Source: Helianthus annuus (taxonomy: Eukaryota > Streptophyta > Magnoliopsida > Asterales > Asteraceae). From it: DNA of 64,000 nucleotides. The first letter of the stretch is position 1. The number at the start of each line of letters is the position of its first letter. A model generated the notes under the pieces. It was given only the letters and a program-made list of their open reading frames with translations. It was not told the DNA's origin and did not search any database. The stretch spans positions 145,552,946 to 145,616,945 of the forward strand of contig NC_035449.2 in assembly GCF_002127325.2 (NCBI RefSeq). Reading direction: 5' to 3'. Positions 22,526-32,812 of this stretch are shown in pieces. The position numbers and the translations under genes are program-made.

Positions 22526-22919
22526 TATATATTAACAAAAACCCAACCATATATATAGTTTTTTTTATATTTTAATATTATATAGTTTTATTATATATAC
22601 CTTTAACCTTTAATTTAGATTTATAATTATAATTTTAACTTTAATGATTTTCATTTTTATTATTACTAATACCGTCCGAACAACATAACTATCGGTACCG
22701 TATAACAACGGTTTAGTTTCTTTTCTAAAATGACATCGATTACTCTTTTTCGTTTTTTTAATATATAAGGCTTTATAAAATTTTGAAAATGCTATCTATT
22801 CAATAAAATTTATATTCGAACAAGTCAAATATTGTTGATATTTTTTATCGTCACAAGCCAAACAAATACCGACAAACAACATCAATACATATACCATATT
22901 CGTTTTTATGGTTTTATCA

Positions 22920-23164
22920 ACGTGGCTATAAAAATTCGTTAAACATAGAGTTGTATTTAAAATAACGTAATTTTTTGGTATCCAAACATATATCGAGTTC
23001 CGATACTGACCGAACACCGGTACTGGTACAAATATCTGTTTTTATAGTTTTTAATCAATATAAAATACGTGTTGAATGCTATGTCAAGTGCCAACATCGT
23101 ATTGTAATGAATCGAACCGACACTGCTTGAAAGCCCACCACGAAACGCAAGGAAGTCCAACTAG
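22920..23164 (+). mobile_element. Helitron-like 3' end, copy 2
   Basis: Direct repeat of 22288-22525 with scattered substitutions, ending CCAACTAG (23164) followed by T. The hairpin is decayed (CACGAAACGCAAG). Either tandem 3' ends of one Helitron or two insertions. The 395 bp between them is AT-rich with no recognised gene. Confidence 0.55.
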
Positions 23165-24105
23165 TTTATATTTTTTCTCAGGGAAACTTTTTTTTATCTA
23201 ACGTATTTTTATTAGTTTATTGTTATAATTTATTTTGAGCAGATTTTATTTTTCATTTAGTTTTTTTAATAAATGGACGTCACTTACCCTTTTAATTATT
23301 ATTTAATTTTTTTAATTTGTTTTTTTTCCACATCTATATCTACCTCTTGATAAGAAAAAAGTTTGAAACATGGTTGTAAGTAGTAATTTACACATAAACG
23401 AAGCAAAAAATGTTCATATTCTTAGAGCTTCCTCGCATTTAGATTTTTTTAAACGTATGACTTTGTTTACCCTTTTTAATCAAATCACAAAGATTCATGT
23501 TATAAAACATTCCTCACATTAGGTTTTTTTTTATTTTATTTTTTATAAATTGACATCATTTGCCAATTTATTAGTCTAATAATGTAATGCTTTATAAAAT
23601 TTCAAATATATTATTGCACAAGCTTATTTTTATTTATGTTTCGATAAAAGCTTTATTTAAAATCCAATAGGTAAAACATAAATGATTTTTTTGTCCTTTA
23701 TCAAGACGAACTAAACCTATACCGCCTGAATAAGTTCTATAAAGCTACTCAATAGAGTGTCATTTTTATATCATAAGCTATAACGAGTGTCAATAGCATA
23801 TCGGTAATGTGACAAATCAAACTGATACCATCCAAACAATATCAGTACAACATCGATTCCGACAGAACAACATTGGTATTAGTATACATCAGTAATGAAA
23901 ATGCTACTGATATTCGATTTTATGATTTTATCATTTTCGATATATATATGTCACAATTGTTTAGGCAAATCATTTTGTTTTTTCTTTTTGATATCGAATA
24001 AATCCTTGTTGCAACATGGGAGGAATTTCCCTAGTTTTTCATATTATTATCACTGAAAAATCTTGTAACCGCCAAATTAGACTTTTCCAATATCTTTCAT
24101 GTAGA

Positions 24106-24157
<52 letters not shown>

Positions 24158-24373
24158 AAGCAGGAAGACTATATAGGATTTGTCTTATCTTTGACCATGC
24201 AATTTTGACCCGGTATATCTCCAAATTAAAAATGTTATACGTTCCTAGGTATATTTTAAATTCTCATCGTAATAATACAGCCGTAACATTTGACAAACAA
24301 ACGAGAAAATGGAATTATAAAGAGATAGACACTTGTCATTATCGACGGTAATTGCTAAATGAGACATATTTAT
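23165..24373. other. AT-rich non-coding interval with 48-bp poly-A
   Basis: No gene or convincing mobile-element boundary is visible. The segment 23700-23950 repeats words such as GATACCGTCCGAACAA that also occur near 22670, so it may be Helitron interior. A pure A-run covers 24107-24154. No target duplication or retroposon body adjoins it that I can define. Confidence 0.5.
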
Positions 24374-25524
24374 TTAGCCGTGTGTTACACGGGTTGATTA
24401 AATATAATTTTATATATTAAGTAATAAAAGAGTTTATATCTTAAAAAATTTCGTATATTGCACATATTGAGTAAGGGTGTATTATACATGTTGAATAAAA
24501 TGTAATTTATTTGATTAACATATATAGTCATCAAAACATATCTTTAAAGATGAATTTTGGTGTGCTATTTACTAATTATAACATTGTACTTTGTTTTGTT
24601 TATTTATTATTAGGTTATATGTGAGTAAGTTACTTATATTATAAGAAATGATTGTTAGTAAAGAAGAGATAAAATTTTACTTTTCATCTGTAAATATATG
24701 GGAAACATTGTTTACACCTATAAATTTTTTAATATTTTTAGAAGTGGTTGTAAGTGAAGAAGAAAAAAAATATAATGATAAAGATATAAAAGATATTATT
24801 TAATTAGAAATGAGAGAGAAAAAACAGTGATGTTTAGTGTAATTGTGGGAATAAGGATAAAGAATTCAATTGGAATGCTTTAACAATTTGAACTAACATA
24901 GTTATATACAAAAACAATTGCTAGAAATTAAAAAAAGTTACATCAATAAAAACCTGACATGTGGATTAATAGATCTTAGTTATCGTTAAAATCTCTTTCT
25001 TTTAATAATAATAATAATTTATATTAAAATATAAGGACAAGATTATTTATGTATTAATTATTAAAAAAATTAAAATAAAATATAAGTAAAATGTTGAGGT
25101 AGAAGAAGAAAAGACATGTGACATTAATTAGAAACAAATGTAATATTATATACTTAGTAATATGAAAGTTTCTATAAATACCTGTGTATTGTAAAGGCTA
25201 TATAAAATATAATGTGATCTCTTAATACGTTTATTATTTTCCAAGCACATTAAATATTTGAATTTAAAAATCACTCATAAAAAATAATTATCATTATTAG
25301 TTTTTGTTTTTTAATATTTTAACTAACATAATTTTGACCTTGATATAAGTTTATTTAAAAGATTAATAATTAATTTCATATTTAAAATTTGTTTTACATG
25401 GGTAATTTATTTAAGGATTATAACTAAATAAGATAAAAGAAAGGGTGGGAAAAGAATTATGAGGATACATAGAAATACGACACGTGTCCTTCATAAATTT
25501 ACTTTATTATATAGTATAGAGAGA
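24374..25524 (-). mobile_element. Helitron-like element, minus strand
   Basis: On the minus strand it begins A/TCTCTCTATACTATATAATA at 25524, resembling plant Helitron 5' ends (TCTATACTAT...). It ends near a perfect stem CCGTGT-AAC-ACACGG (about 24377-24392). The expected CTRR-T terminus is not clear (CTAA at 24374-24377 is followed by A), so the 3' border is provisional. The interior is AT-rich and non-coding. Confidence 0.4.
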
Positions 25525-26176
25525 TTATAATAGGTAAAAAGGTGTAGCACCTCCGGATCATTGAACAATGAAATTAGTTAATACATTATGCGACAGTAAG
25601 AAATTTTGAAGTAAATTACAAAAATTGTCCTTTATGTATGTCACTTGTTGCAAACTGTGTCCTTTATCTTCAATAATTACAGAAAACGTACTTTATGTTT
25701 ACAAACCCTTGCAAGTCACGTCTTTTAGTCCTAACTTGGTTAAGTATGACCAATTGGACCCCACATGAGGGTATTTTGTCATTTTATCCTAAATATCAAA
25801 ATAAATAATCATAAAAAATAAAAATAATAAATAATAAATACATTAGTCGTGTTTAGAAAAATTATACATATATACAGGCATAATTTCTTCCTCTCTATCA
25901 CATTTCTATCTCTCGTTCTCTCTCTCTCTCTAACTTCCCTATCACTACCACCACCTACTCCTACCGTCTTCCACGACCTCCCCCCACCGTCAACACCATC
26001 CACTTGCCACCAAAAACACCACCACCCCACCAGCAACCACCAACACCACCACCTTAAAGCATCAACGATTACCCCTTCGTTTCCACCCCACCAGTAACCA
26101 CCATCAACCACTCACTCTAACTTCACACCTCTCTCTATCTCTCTATCTCTTCAACTCAGAACAAATCCAAACGATT

Positions 26177-26434
26177 TTAGATATATACATCCACATCAGG
26201 ATCCATAACATCCACATCCGCATTAACATGTTCATCTTCCTCAAAGTTGTTCGAATAATTTGCATTACTAGCATTCAAATTCAATTTAGATCCATCGAAT
26301 TTATCATCATCTAACTGGTATACTGCATTTACATCATACGACTGAGCTATTGGCACACTAGGACTAAAACTAGGGTTAGGATTTAGCGAAAAACCTGATT
26401 CAAGCAGTTCGAGTGATTCGAGTTTCGGCTCCAT
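26177..26434 (-). pseudogene. captured 5' exon of an unidentified host gene
   Basis: 85-codon frame on the minus strand starting MEPKLESLELLESGFSLNPN, rich in Asp/Glu/Asn, ending in a stop inside the element. It is preceded on its own strand by an about 280-bp leader and a (CT)n tract (complement of the (AG)n at 26705-26738), the usual look of a plant 5' UTR. I do not recognise the protein. Position inside a Mutator-like element suggests a Pack-MULE-type capture of a promoter-proximal piece. The leader contains a short direct repeat (TGTCGAACTTGGGCGG at about 26451 and 26503). The frame could be chance, but its biased composition and start context argue against that. Confidence 0.45.
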
Positions 26435-26697
26435 TGTGAGGATGATCAGTGTCGAACTTGGGCGGTAACCGCTGTTATCATCATCAGCTAGCCATCGCTG
26501 CTGTCGAACTTGGGCGGCAACGGCTTGCGGCCAAAGTCGTCACCGCTACGGTTAGCAGCAGAACCCTAGTCACGCCGTTGTCGTCCCTTATCCATCAGAA
26601 AAACATGAGGGTGGCTTGGGGTTGGAGCTATGGTGTTCTAGGGTTGAGGTTTTGAGGAATGGAGAAGATGGAGATGGTGATTTTAGTAAGAGAAAGG

Positions 26698-26704
<7 letters not shown>

Positions 26705-26738
<34 letters not shown>
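26705..26738. repeat. (AG)n microsatellite
   Basis: Seventeen AG units, probably the CT-rich leader of the captured minus-strand gene piece. Confidence 0.85.
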
Positions 26739-26740
<2 letters not shown>

Positions 26741-26774
26741 AAAGAGTGGGTTGGAATTTTAAGAGTTAAATGCT

Positions 26775-28848
26775 TGGATAGTCCCTGTAGTTTGGCCTTT
26801 TTTCACCTTTAGTCCCTAACTTTCTAAAATTACAGCTATAGTCCCCAACTTTTTCAATTTCGTTCTCGGATAGTCCCTAATGCAGATGGAGGTTAATTTT
26901 CTCAGTTAAGTGGATGTAAAATGACAAAAGTACCCTTTCTAGTAAAACCCCTAAAAATCCATCCTTTCATTCAGATCAGTATACCCACCATCAACTACAA
27001 CCACCACCACCCTCCACCGGAGAACCACCACCTCCGCCGTACATCTGCCATCTCCGCCATTAACACCACTTAACCCCTTAATAAGCTTTCAAATTTCATG
27101 AAGTTTTGATTCTGTTTCTCCCCCTCCCCAATATCTTGGCTAATTCATGTTCCTTTTTTCATCAGTTGAGTGGATGAGCACTTCATCAGGATTGGCGTTT
27201 ACACCTCACATCATCCATGTTGACATTGGAGAGGTACATGGTTTCCTATTATAAAAGACATTACTAAGTTGCATCTTTAAGTTCAATGCGAGTCCCATAT
27301 CTTGATCTTGAATGAAACTAATAAATTTATTCTCAGAATTTGATATCACACATTCTCCTTTGAACATATGGATTAAATTGTTAGTTTACAAGTTGATAAT
27401 TTCTGTACTGTTTTGGTAAGTAAACTATATAAGGTTGAATGTTTTAGGAAGTCGCAGCAAAGATCTGTTACTCAAAGAAAACGAAAAAAAAGATCAAATC
27501 TTGTGTGCGATGTAGGGACTGTTGAGAATCAGATCTGAATCGCATCACATATTTGATTTTTTTCGACTATTGAGAACTTTTATTGTGTTGATTGTTCGAT
27601 TTAGAAAAGGAAAAGGAACGAGAATTGCAGGTGTTGTTCAGCTTTTAGTTAGTAGTTGTAGTGATGAAGTGTTTTAGGATTGAAGGTCTTGAAGAATAGT
27701 TGCAAGTTTTAAATTTGGAATTGAATCTTTGGTGTAAAAGAAGGTAGACAGTATAATTGACGATTGTGATTGTCGAGGGTGGTTGTGGTAGTGGTGATAA
27801 TGGCGGTGGCTGTGGTGGTTGTAGTGGAGAGTGGTTGTGTCAATGGTGGCTGAGTGGTATGGCGGTGAAAGGCGGCGAGGGCGATGGGTTGGTGATAGAG
27901 GTGTTGACAGGCGATGGAGTTTTGTGGTGGTTAAGGCTGTAAACGAACCGAACGTTCAGCGAACAGTTCGTGAACCGTTCGACGGGAAGTTCGTTTATGT
28001 TCGTTCGTTTAATAAACGAAAGAACACGAACAAGGAATTTCGTTCGATTAGTTAAATGAACGAACATGAACAAAGGTCTCGTTCGTTCAGTTGTGTTCGT
28101 GAACGTTCGGTAAGGTGTTCGTGAACATTCGTTCATTTGCGTTCGTTTATGTTCACATGTTTGTCTTTTAATGAAAGATTTTTGTACTTTCATATATTTT
28201 ATCTATACTTTTTTATATAACTAACTTATATTTATTTTATTACCCTAAAAATTAAACTAAAAAAACCCTATTTAACCTTGTTTATGCACCATTTCCCTTT
28301 CATTTCTTATTATTTACATCGACGAATACGATCGACATCCGTTCCACAATAAGGAATTCAAGTTCTAGTGCTACTCTCTAGGCCATCCACCTTTATCCTT
28401 AGTCACATTCGCCAAATTTATTTGTGTTCGTGAACCGTTTGCTAACACACTCATTTCCTTAATGAACGAACACGAACATAAAATCTCGTTCGATAAATGT
28501 TCATGAACCGTTCGTGAACACATTTATTTCCTTAACGAACGAACACGAACAAGGCCTTGTTTGTGTTCGTTCGGTTCGTTTACAACCCTAGTGGTGGTGG
28601 TGGAGATGAAGGTGGTGGTGGTTTAGAAGGGGGGGGGGGGGTTTCTGAATGTGTTATGTGTGTATATATTATTTTTAATAGTAAGCGTATTTAGGTCATT
28701 TCACACTCGATCACTTGACTGAAAAGACTAACCTCCATCCGCGTCAGGGACTATCCGGGAACGAAATTGAAAAAGTTGGGGACTATAGCTGTAAATTTAA
28801 AAAGTTAGGGACTAAAGATGAAAAAATGCCAAACCATAGGGACTATCA
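26775..28848 (+). mobile_element. inner TIR element within the Mutator-like element
   Basis: GATAGTCCCTGTAGTTTGGCC... (26775-26940) recurs inverted at 28690-28848, about 160 bp per arm, with the word AGTCCC repeated three to four times in each arm. The right arm abuts the outer right TIR with no spacer. I could not find a matching 9-bp duplication, so it may be an older nested insertion or part of a rearranged compound TIR. Its interior is non-coding and G-rich, with GGTGGTGGT tracts. Confidence 0.55.
27932..28590 (+). mobile_element. hAT-type fold-back MITE (GTTCG-rich)
   Basis: Ends TAAGGCTGTAAACGAACCG and (inverted) TAGGGTTGTAAACGAACCG, flanked by the 8-bp direct repeat GTGGTGGT (27924-27931 and 28591-28598). 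The TIRs extend inward through many GTTCG/CGAAC words, such as TTCGTGAACGTTCG, which make a long fold-back. It is non-coding. The target repeat is itself a simple sequence, which weakens the duplication slightly. Confidence 0.75.
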
Positions 28849-29337
28849 TGTGGGGTCCAATTGGTCAGACTTAACCATGAAAATTAACTAAGTTAGTGCT
28901 AAAGGACGTGACTTGCAATGGTTTGTAAACATAGTTTTCTGTAATTCTTAAAGACAAAGGATACAGTTTGCAATAACTGACATACATAAAACACGATTTT
29001 TGTAATTTACTCGAAATTTTGAGTTTTTCACGCTAATATCACAAAATCAAAATAGTATTGTGTTTCATGACAAAAAAAAAAAAAAAAACTAAGGCGGGAA
29101 TAAATGAAGTCTTGGCGGCTAGATAAAGAAAAAAAACTTGTCGTGTGTGCCACGATTTCAACATCTTCAATAATGTTAGTCAAACGATGACTGATGACCG
29201 ATAACTTACTCATGAGCTTTAAACGTCGTTTTCTAGTACATACAAACGGTTTGAATCTATTATCGACAAACAAATTAATAGCTCAAATAAAAAGTTATAT
29301 AAAATTCAGTACATTTATTTACTACATATACATTTCT

Positions 29338-29388
29338 AACTTCAGGGAATAGTGCCAGATAGCTGGTCTGACACTATTCTCTGAAGTT
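29338..29388. repeat. 51-bp near-perfect palindrome
   Basis: Arms AACTTCAGGGAATAGTG and CACTATTCTCTGAAGTT (17 nt, one mismatch) around a 17-nt loop that itself contains CCAG-ATAG-CTGG. No neighbouring element boundary accounts for it. Confidence 0.8.
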
Positions 29389-29390
29389 GG

Positions 29391-30432
29391 ACCAACTCAC
29401 TTTTAATTTAATTTTATTTTCAGCTTAAAATTACGATTTCGTTCTTTGTTTAAAATTACGTTCTTACCACTAATTTAACATAAAATTATCTTTTTGCTCT
29501 GGATCAAAATTTACGCTTTTACCACCAGTTCAAAAACCTATTTCTAATTCTACTCCCAATTTAAATTTATGGTTTCACCCTCCGTCTAAAATTACACTTT
29601 TACTGCCCCCTTCAAAATAAAAATATGTTTCTGCCCCTAGCTCAAAATTATGATTTTGCCCCCAACTCAAAATTACGTTTTCGCCCACAATTCAAAATAA
29701 AATTATGCTTTCCCCCATACTCAAGGTTATGATTTTGCCCTCAGTTTAAAATTATGATTTCGCCCCCGGTCCAACATAATTTTACGATTTTGCCCTCTGT
29801 TCAAAATTATGATTTTGCTCTCATTTCAAAAATTACGATTCCCCCCCCCTCCCCCCAGTTAAAAATTATGATCTTGCCATCGTTTTACCTTTTTTTTTTT
29901 TTTTTTTTTTTTTGCAAAACTATAGTATTGTTTTATTTTGCTTGATTGACTCAATGTAACTTTTATTATGTCAAGCAGTTGTCTAACATTCGGTCATTGG
30001 TCCTGACAAATTAGTATTTTACCCCTAGCTCAAAATTACAGACATGTTATTGTTTTAATTTTTTTTAACAAAACTATGGTAGTGTTTTCATTTAATTGGT
30101 AGTCTCGATGTATTTTTTTAGATCGTATTATAAGTATTATGTACAAGTAACCTAAATACATGCATACATGTTATGAAACTAAGAATATTTGATTTTAGGT
30201 GTAATTTTTATTCGTCCAGGCATGCCTGGTACATGCTCATTTGTCCTGAAATATTACAATTTTGCTCTCAGTTTAAAATTATAGTCTTTCCATTGTTTTA
30301 GCTTTTTTTAGTAAAAGTAAGGTAGCGTTTTTGTTTTAGTTGGTTGACTCGATGTAATTTTTTTTAGATCGTGTTATGAGTAGTATGTACAAGTAACCGA
30401 AACACAGACAACGCGGGCGGGGCAAAAACTAG
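29391..30432 (+). mobile_element. Helitron 3' segment with degenerate internal array
   Basis: Ends ACAACGCGGGCGGGGCAAAA-ACTAG at 30432 followed by T, a GC-rich subterminal block and CTRR end of Helitron type. From about 29400 to 29890 it is a degenerate array of 25-35-bp units of the form TCAAAATTA(C/T)GATTTTGCCCCC. Poly-C (29838-29856) and poly-T (29890-29914) tracts follow. The 5' TC end was not found. There is no Rep/helicase frame. Confidence 0.55.
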
Positions 30433-30938
30433 TATTTATACATATGTGAACCAATATAACTTCCATTTATGATACAGGACCGCCTTGTCATAGATAAATA
30501 TTAGCTAAATAAGATTTCACAAAGTGGTGTGGGTTGTGACTTGTGAGTCCAACAAAATAAGTATATAGCGAACTTTTGAAGTAAATTTTAGTGGGGTGTT
30601 TGTTTGCTGTAAAAGGATTTTGAAAAAAAAAAAAAAAAAGAAAAAAAAACAGGAAGAAAGATCCAAGCCGTATGTAGTGTTAAGTCACCTAGTTTGACCA
30701 TGGAAATGAAGTTATCAAGTTGAGACTAGGAACCTTACATTAAATTCTAAAGTCGAATGTAATATGATAATTAATTGAAGGAAAATAAGGTACCTTTTTA
30801 ATGTATAAACATTGAAGTCTCAAGAAGATATTTTTTTATAAACATCAAAGTCTAAAGAAGATATTTTTAATAAGGTTTTTATGCAAAGTAACGGGGCTAT
30901 TGTCTGTGCTTCATAGCGGTTTCGAAATATAGATAAAA

Positions 30939-31675
30939 GGGCAAATGTCATAAAAAACAACATACTTTCTGTTTTTCTCATAAAACTCTTTCCACTTTTT
31001 TTTTTACTTAAAAAACAAATATACTTTCTTTTTTGTTTCACAAAAGTTCTTCATCTTTTTTAGCACATAAAAAACCAACATATTTTCTGTTTTTTCTCTT
31101 ATAAAATTCCCCTAACCATTTTTATACATAAAAAAAACAATATACTTTCTACTCTTTTATGATATAAGTCCCTTAAAAATTTAAACGTTAACAAAAAAAC
31201 TTTCTCTTATTTATGATCGGATGAAATTAAGAAAACATTATTTCAAAAATTATGTTATATTTTTAAGGATTTTAAATTTATAAATACCATTTTATATGTT
31301 TGTTATTTTATTTTGAGTTATACCATCCACACTCATGAATTATTATATTGTATCCGAATAATATTTATTGTTATCAATTTATTGAATTTAAAATGAAAAA
31401 AAAGGGAAACATTAAACATGCTTTGGTTTGCCATATATTCAACTTAAAATATTAATTCATCTCAATTTTTTTCTAATGTGATATTAATAGGTAAAAAAAA
31501 TATTTACAATTTTGTTCAAATTTAACATTTGAAGGGACTTTTATATGCAAAAGTTGTTTAGGGACTTTTATGAGACAAAAAAGAAAGTATATTGGTTTTA
31601 ATGTACAAAAAAAAAAGTGAAAAGACTTTTATGAGAAAACATAAAAAGTATGTTGGTCTTTTATGACATTTGCCC
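30939..31675 (+). mobile_element. Mutator-like MITE (737 bp) with 9-bp target duplication
   Basis: TIRs start GGGCAAATGTCATAAAA and extend about 170 bp with repeated CTTTCTKTTTTCTCATAAAA words. The element is flanked by TAGATAAAA at 30930-30938 and 31676-31684 (perfect 9 bp). It is AT-rich with no coding region. Confidence 0.82.
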
Positions 31676-31684
31676 TAGATAAAA

Positions 31685-32048
31685 ATAAGGAAATTTCTAA
31701 ATAGTTACTATAATAAAGTGTAAGAGTAAATAAAAAAAAATTAAAATAGTAAACTGTATTAAAGTTGAGGGGATAAATGTATAACATTTGCAATTTGGTG
31801 ATATCTTGAATGTATGATGAACACTCATAATCGAAATTCTAAAGTGAATATAGAATGTATGAGTGATATTAACATGAGTACAAGTCTAGAAACAAGCCCT
31901 AGATGTAAACTTGTTGATTTAGTGCCATGAATTAGTGTTTCGGTTAACTAATCATGTAGGTGCTAAGTGGGTGTTATGATAACGTGATGAACACTTAAAT
32001 TAGAGTGTTAAATTTATGAAATGTGATGATATGATGCAAGTCCTAGAT
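31685..32048. other. non-coding interval
   Basis: AT-rich, no gene, repeat or element boundary recognised. Confidence 0.5.
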
Positions 32049-32812
32049 TGTGACAACTGTCAAAATTCCAGCTATCCGTACAATTATTAAAGAATAATTA
32101 GTGCTTAATGACTGTGCTGAATTACAATTAATTGCTTGAATTGCTTTCTGATTATTGTTATTATACATACATGTGCATCATATATTTCAAATGACATATC
32201 ATTACTGCATACAAACTTTATTGATTCGAATGATGCATGAAACACTGGTAGAACAGTTATCAGACAAATCAGAAAAATGCTGACGGAGTTCAGTAAATTG
32301 ACAGACATTGTATTGAGACACCGAATGAGCCAGAAACTAAGTCTTACACTAGTATAGTGTGTAGGAAAGTAAGGATCATAAAACTGCCTTCCTAGTTATA
32401 GTTTAAGTGCCGGAAAGTGCCTAAAACTCACATAAACTGCAGAATTCTGCAGAATTCAGCAAAATTCAGCATTTAAACAACTTAATATCATGCAGAAATA
32501 AGGTTAAATAGTCCTGAATGCTTCCCTAAGTGTCGAGAATTAAAACTGTCACAAAAGGTAACATAAAGCACACTAAACTGCATAGTTTAGTACCTTAACG
32601 AACCGGTGACCAACCAAACAACCGGACACTACCAGAAACACTGAATTTTTACTAGAAACACTGTTTTAACATTTCCATGCTAGTTATGGCCCCCGAACAT
32701 CATAACACACTATATAAATATCTAGTAACTAAACATCTAACTAAATGCTTGAATTATAACCATGAACTAACCATATAGTTAAACCCTAACCTACTACCCC
32801 CCACACCTATAA
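32049..32812 (+). repeat. probable LTR fragment, left piece (interrupted by element 5)
   Basis: Begins TGTGACAACTGTCAAAATTCC, an LTR-like start, and is cut at 32812 by element 5. The continuation would be 44274 onwards. Short direct repeats of CAGAATT/CAGCAAAATT lie near 32445-32470. No coding region is present. Confidence 0.4.

Larger units (their letters stand above)
25610..29012 (+). mobile_element. long-TIR Mutator-like element with captured DNA
   Basis: The first about 165 bp (AGTAAATTACAAAAATTGTCC...) recur inverted at 28850-29012. The element is flanked by the direct repeat GAAATTTTGA (25600-25609 and 29013-29022; 9-10 bp), matching the 9-bp duplications of Mutator-like elements. There is no transposase frame, so it is non-autonomous. 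Inside lie a gene-like 5' end (26177-26434 minus), a second TIR pair (26775-26940 and 28690-28848) and an hAT MITE (27932-28590). Strand is arbitrary. Confidence 0.75.

Noticed and set aside
24107..24154. Poly-A tail of a LINE, SINE or processed pseudogene
   Set aside because: No reverse-transcriptase frame, Pol III boxes, exon-like body or target duplication could be seen next to it.
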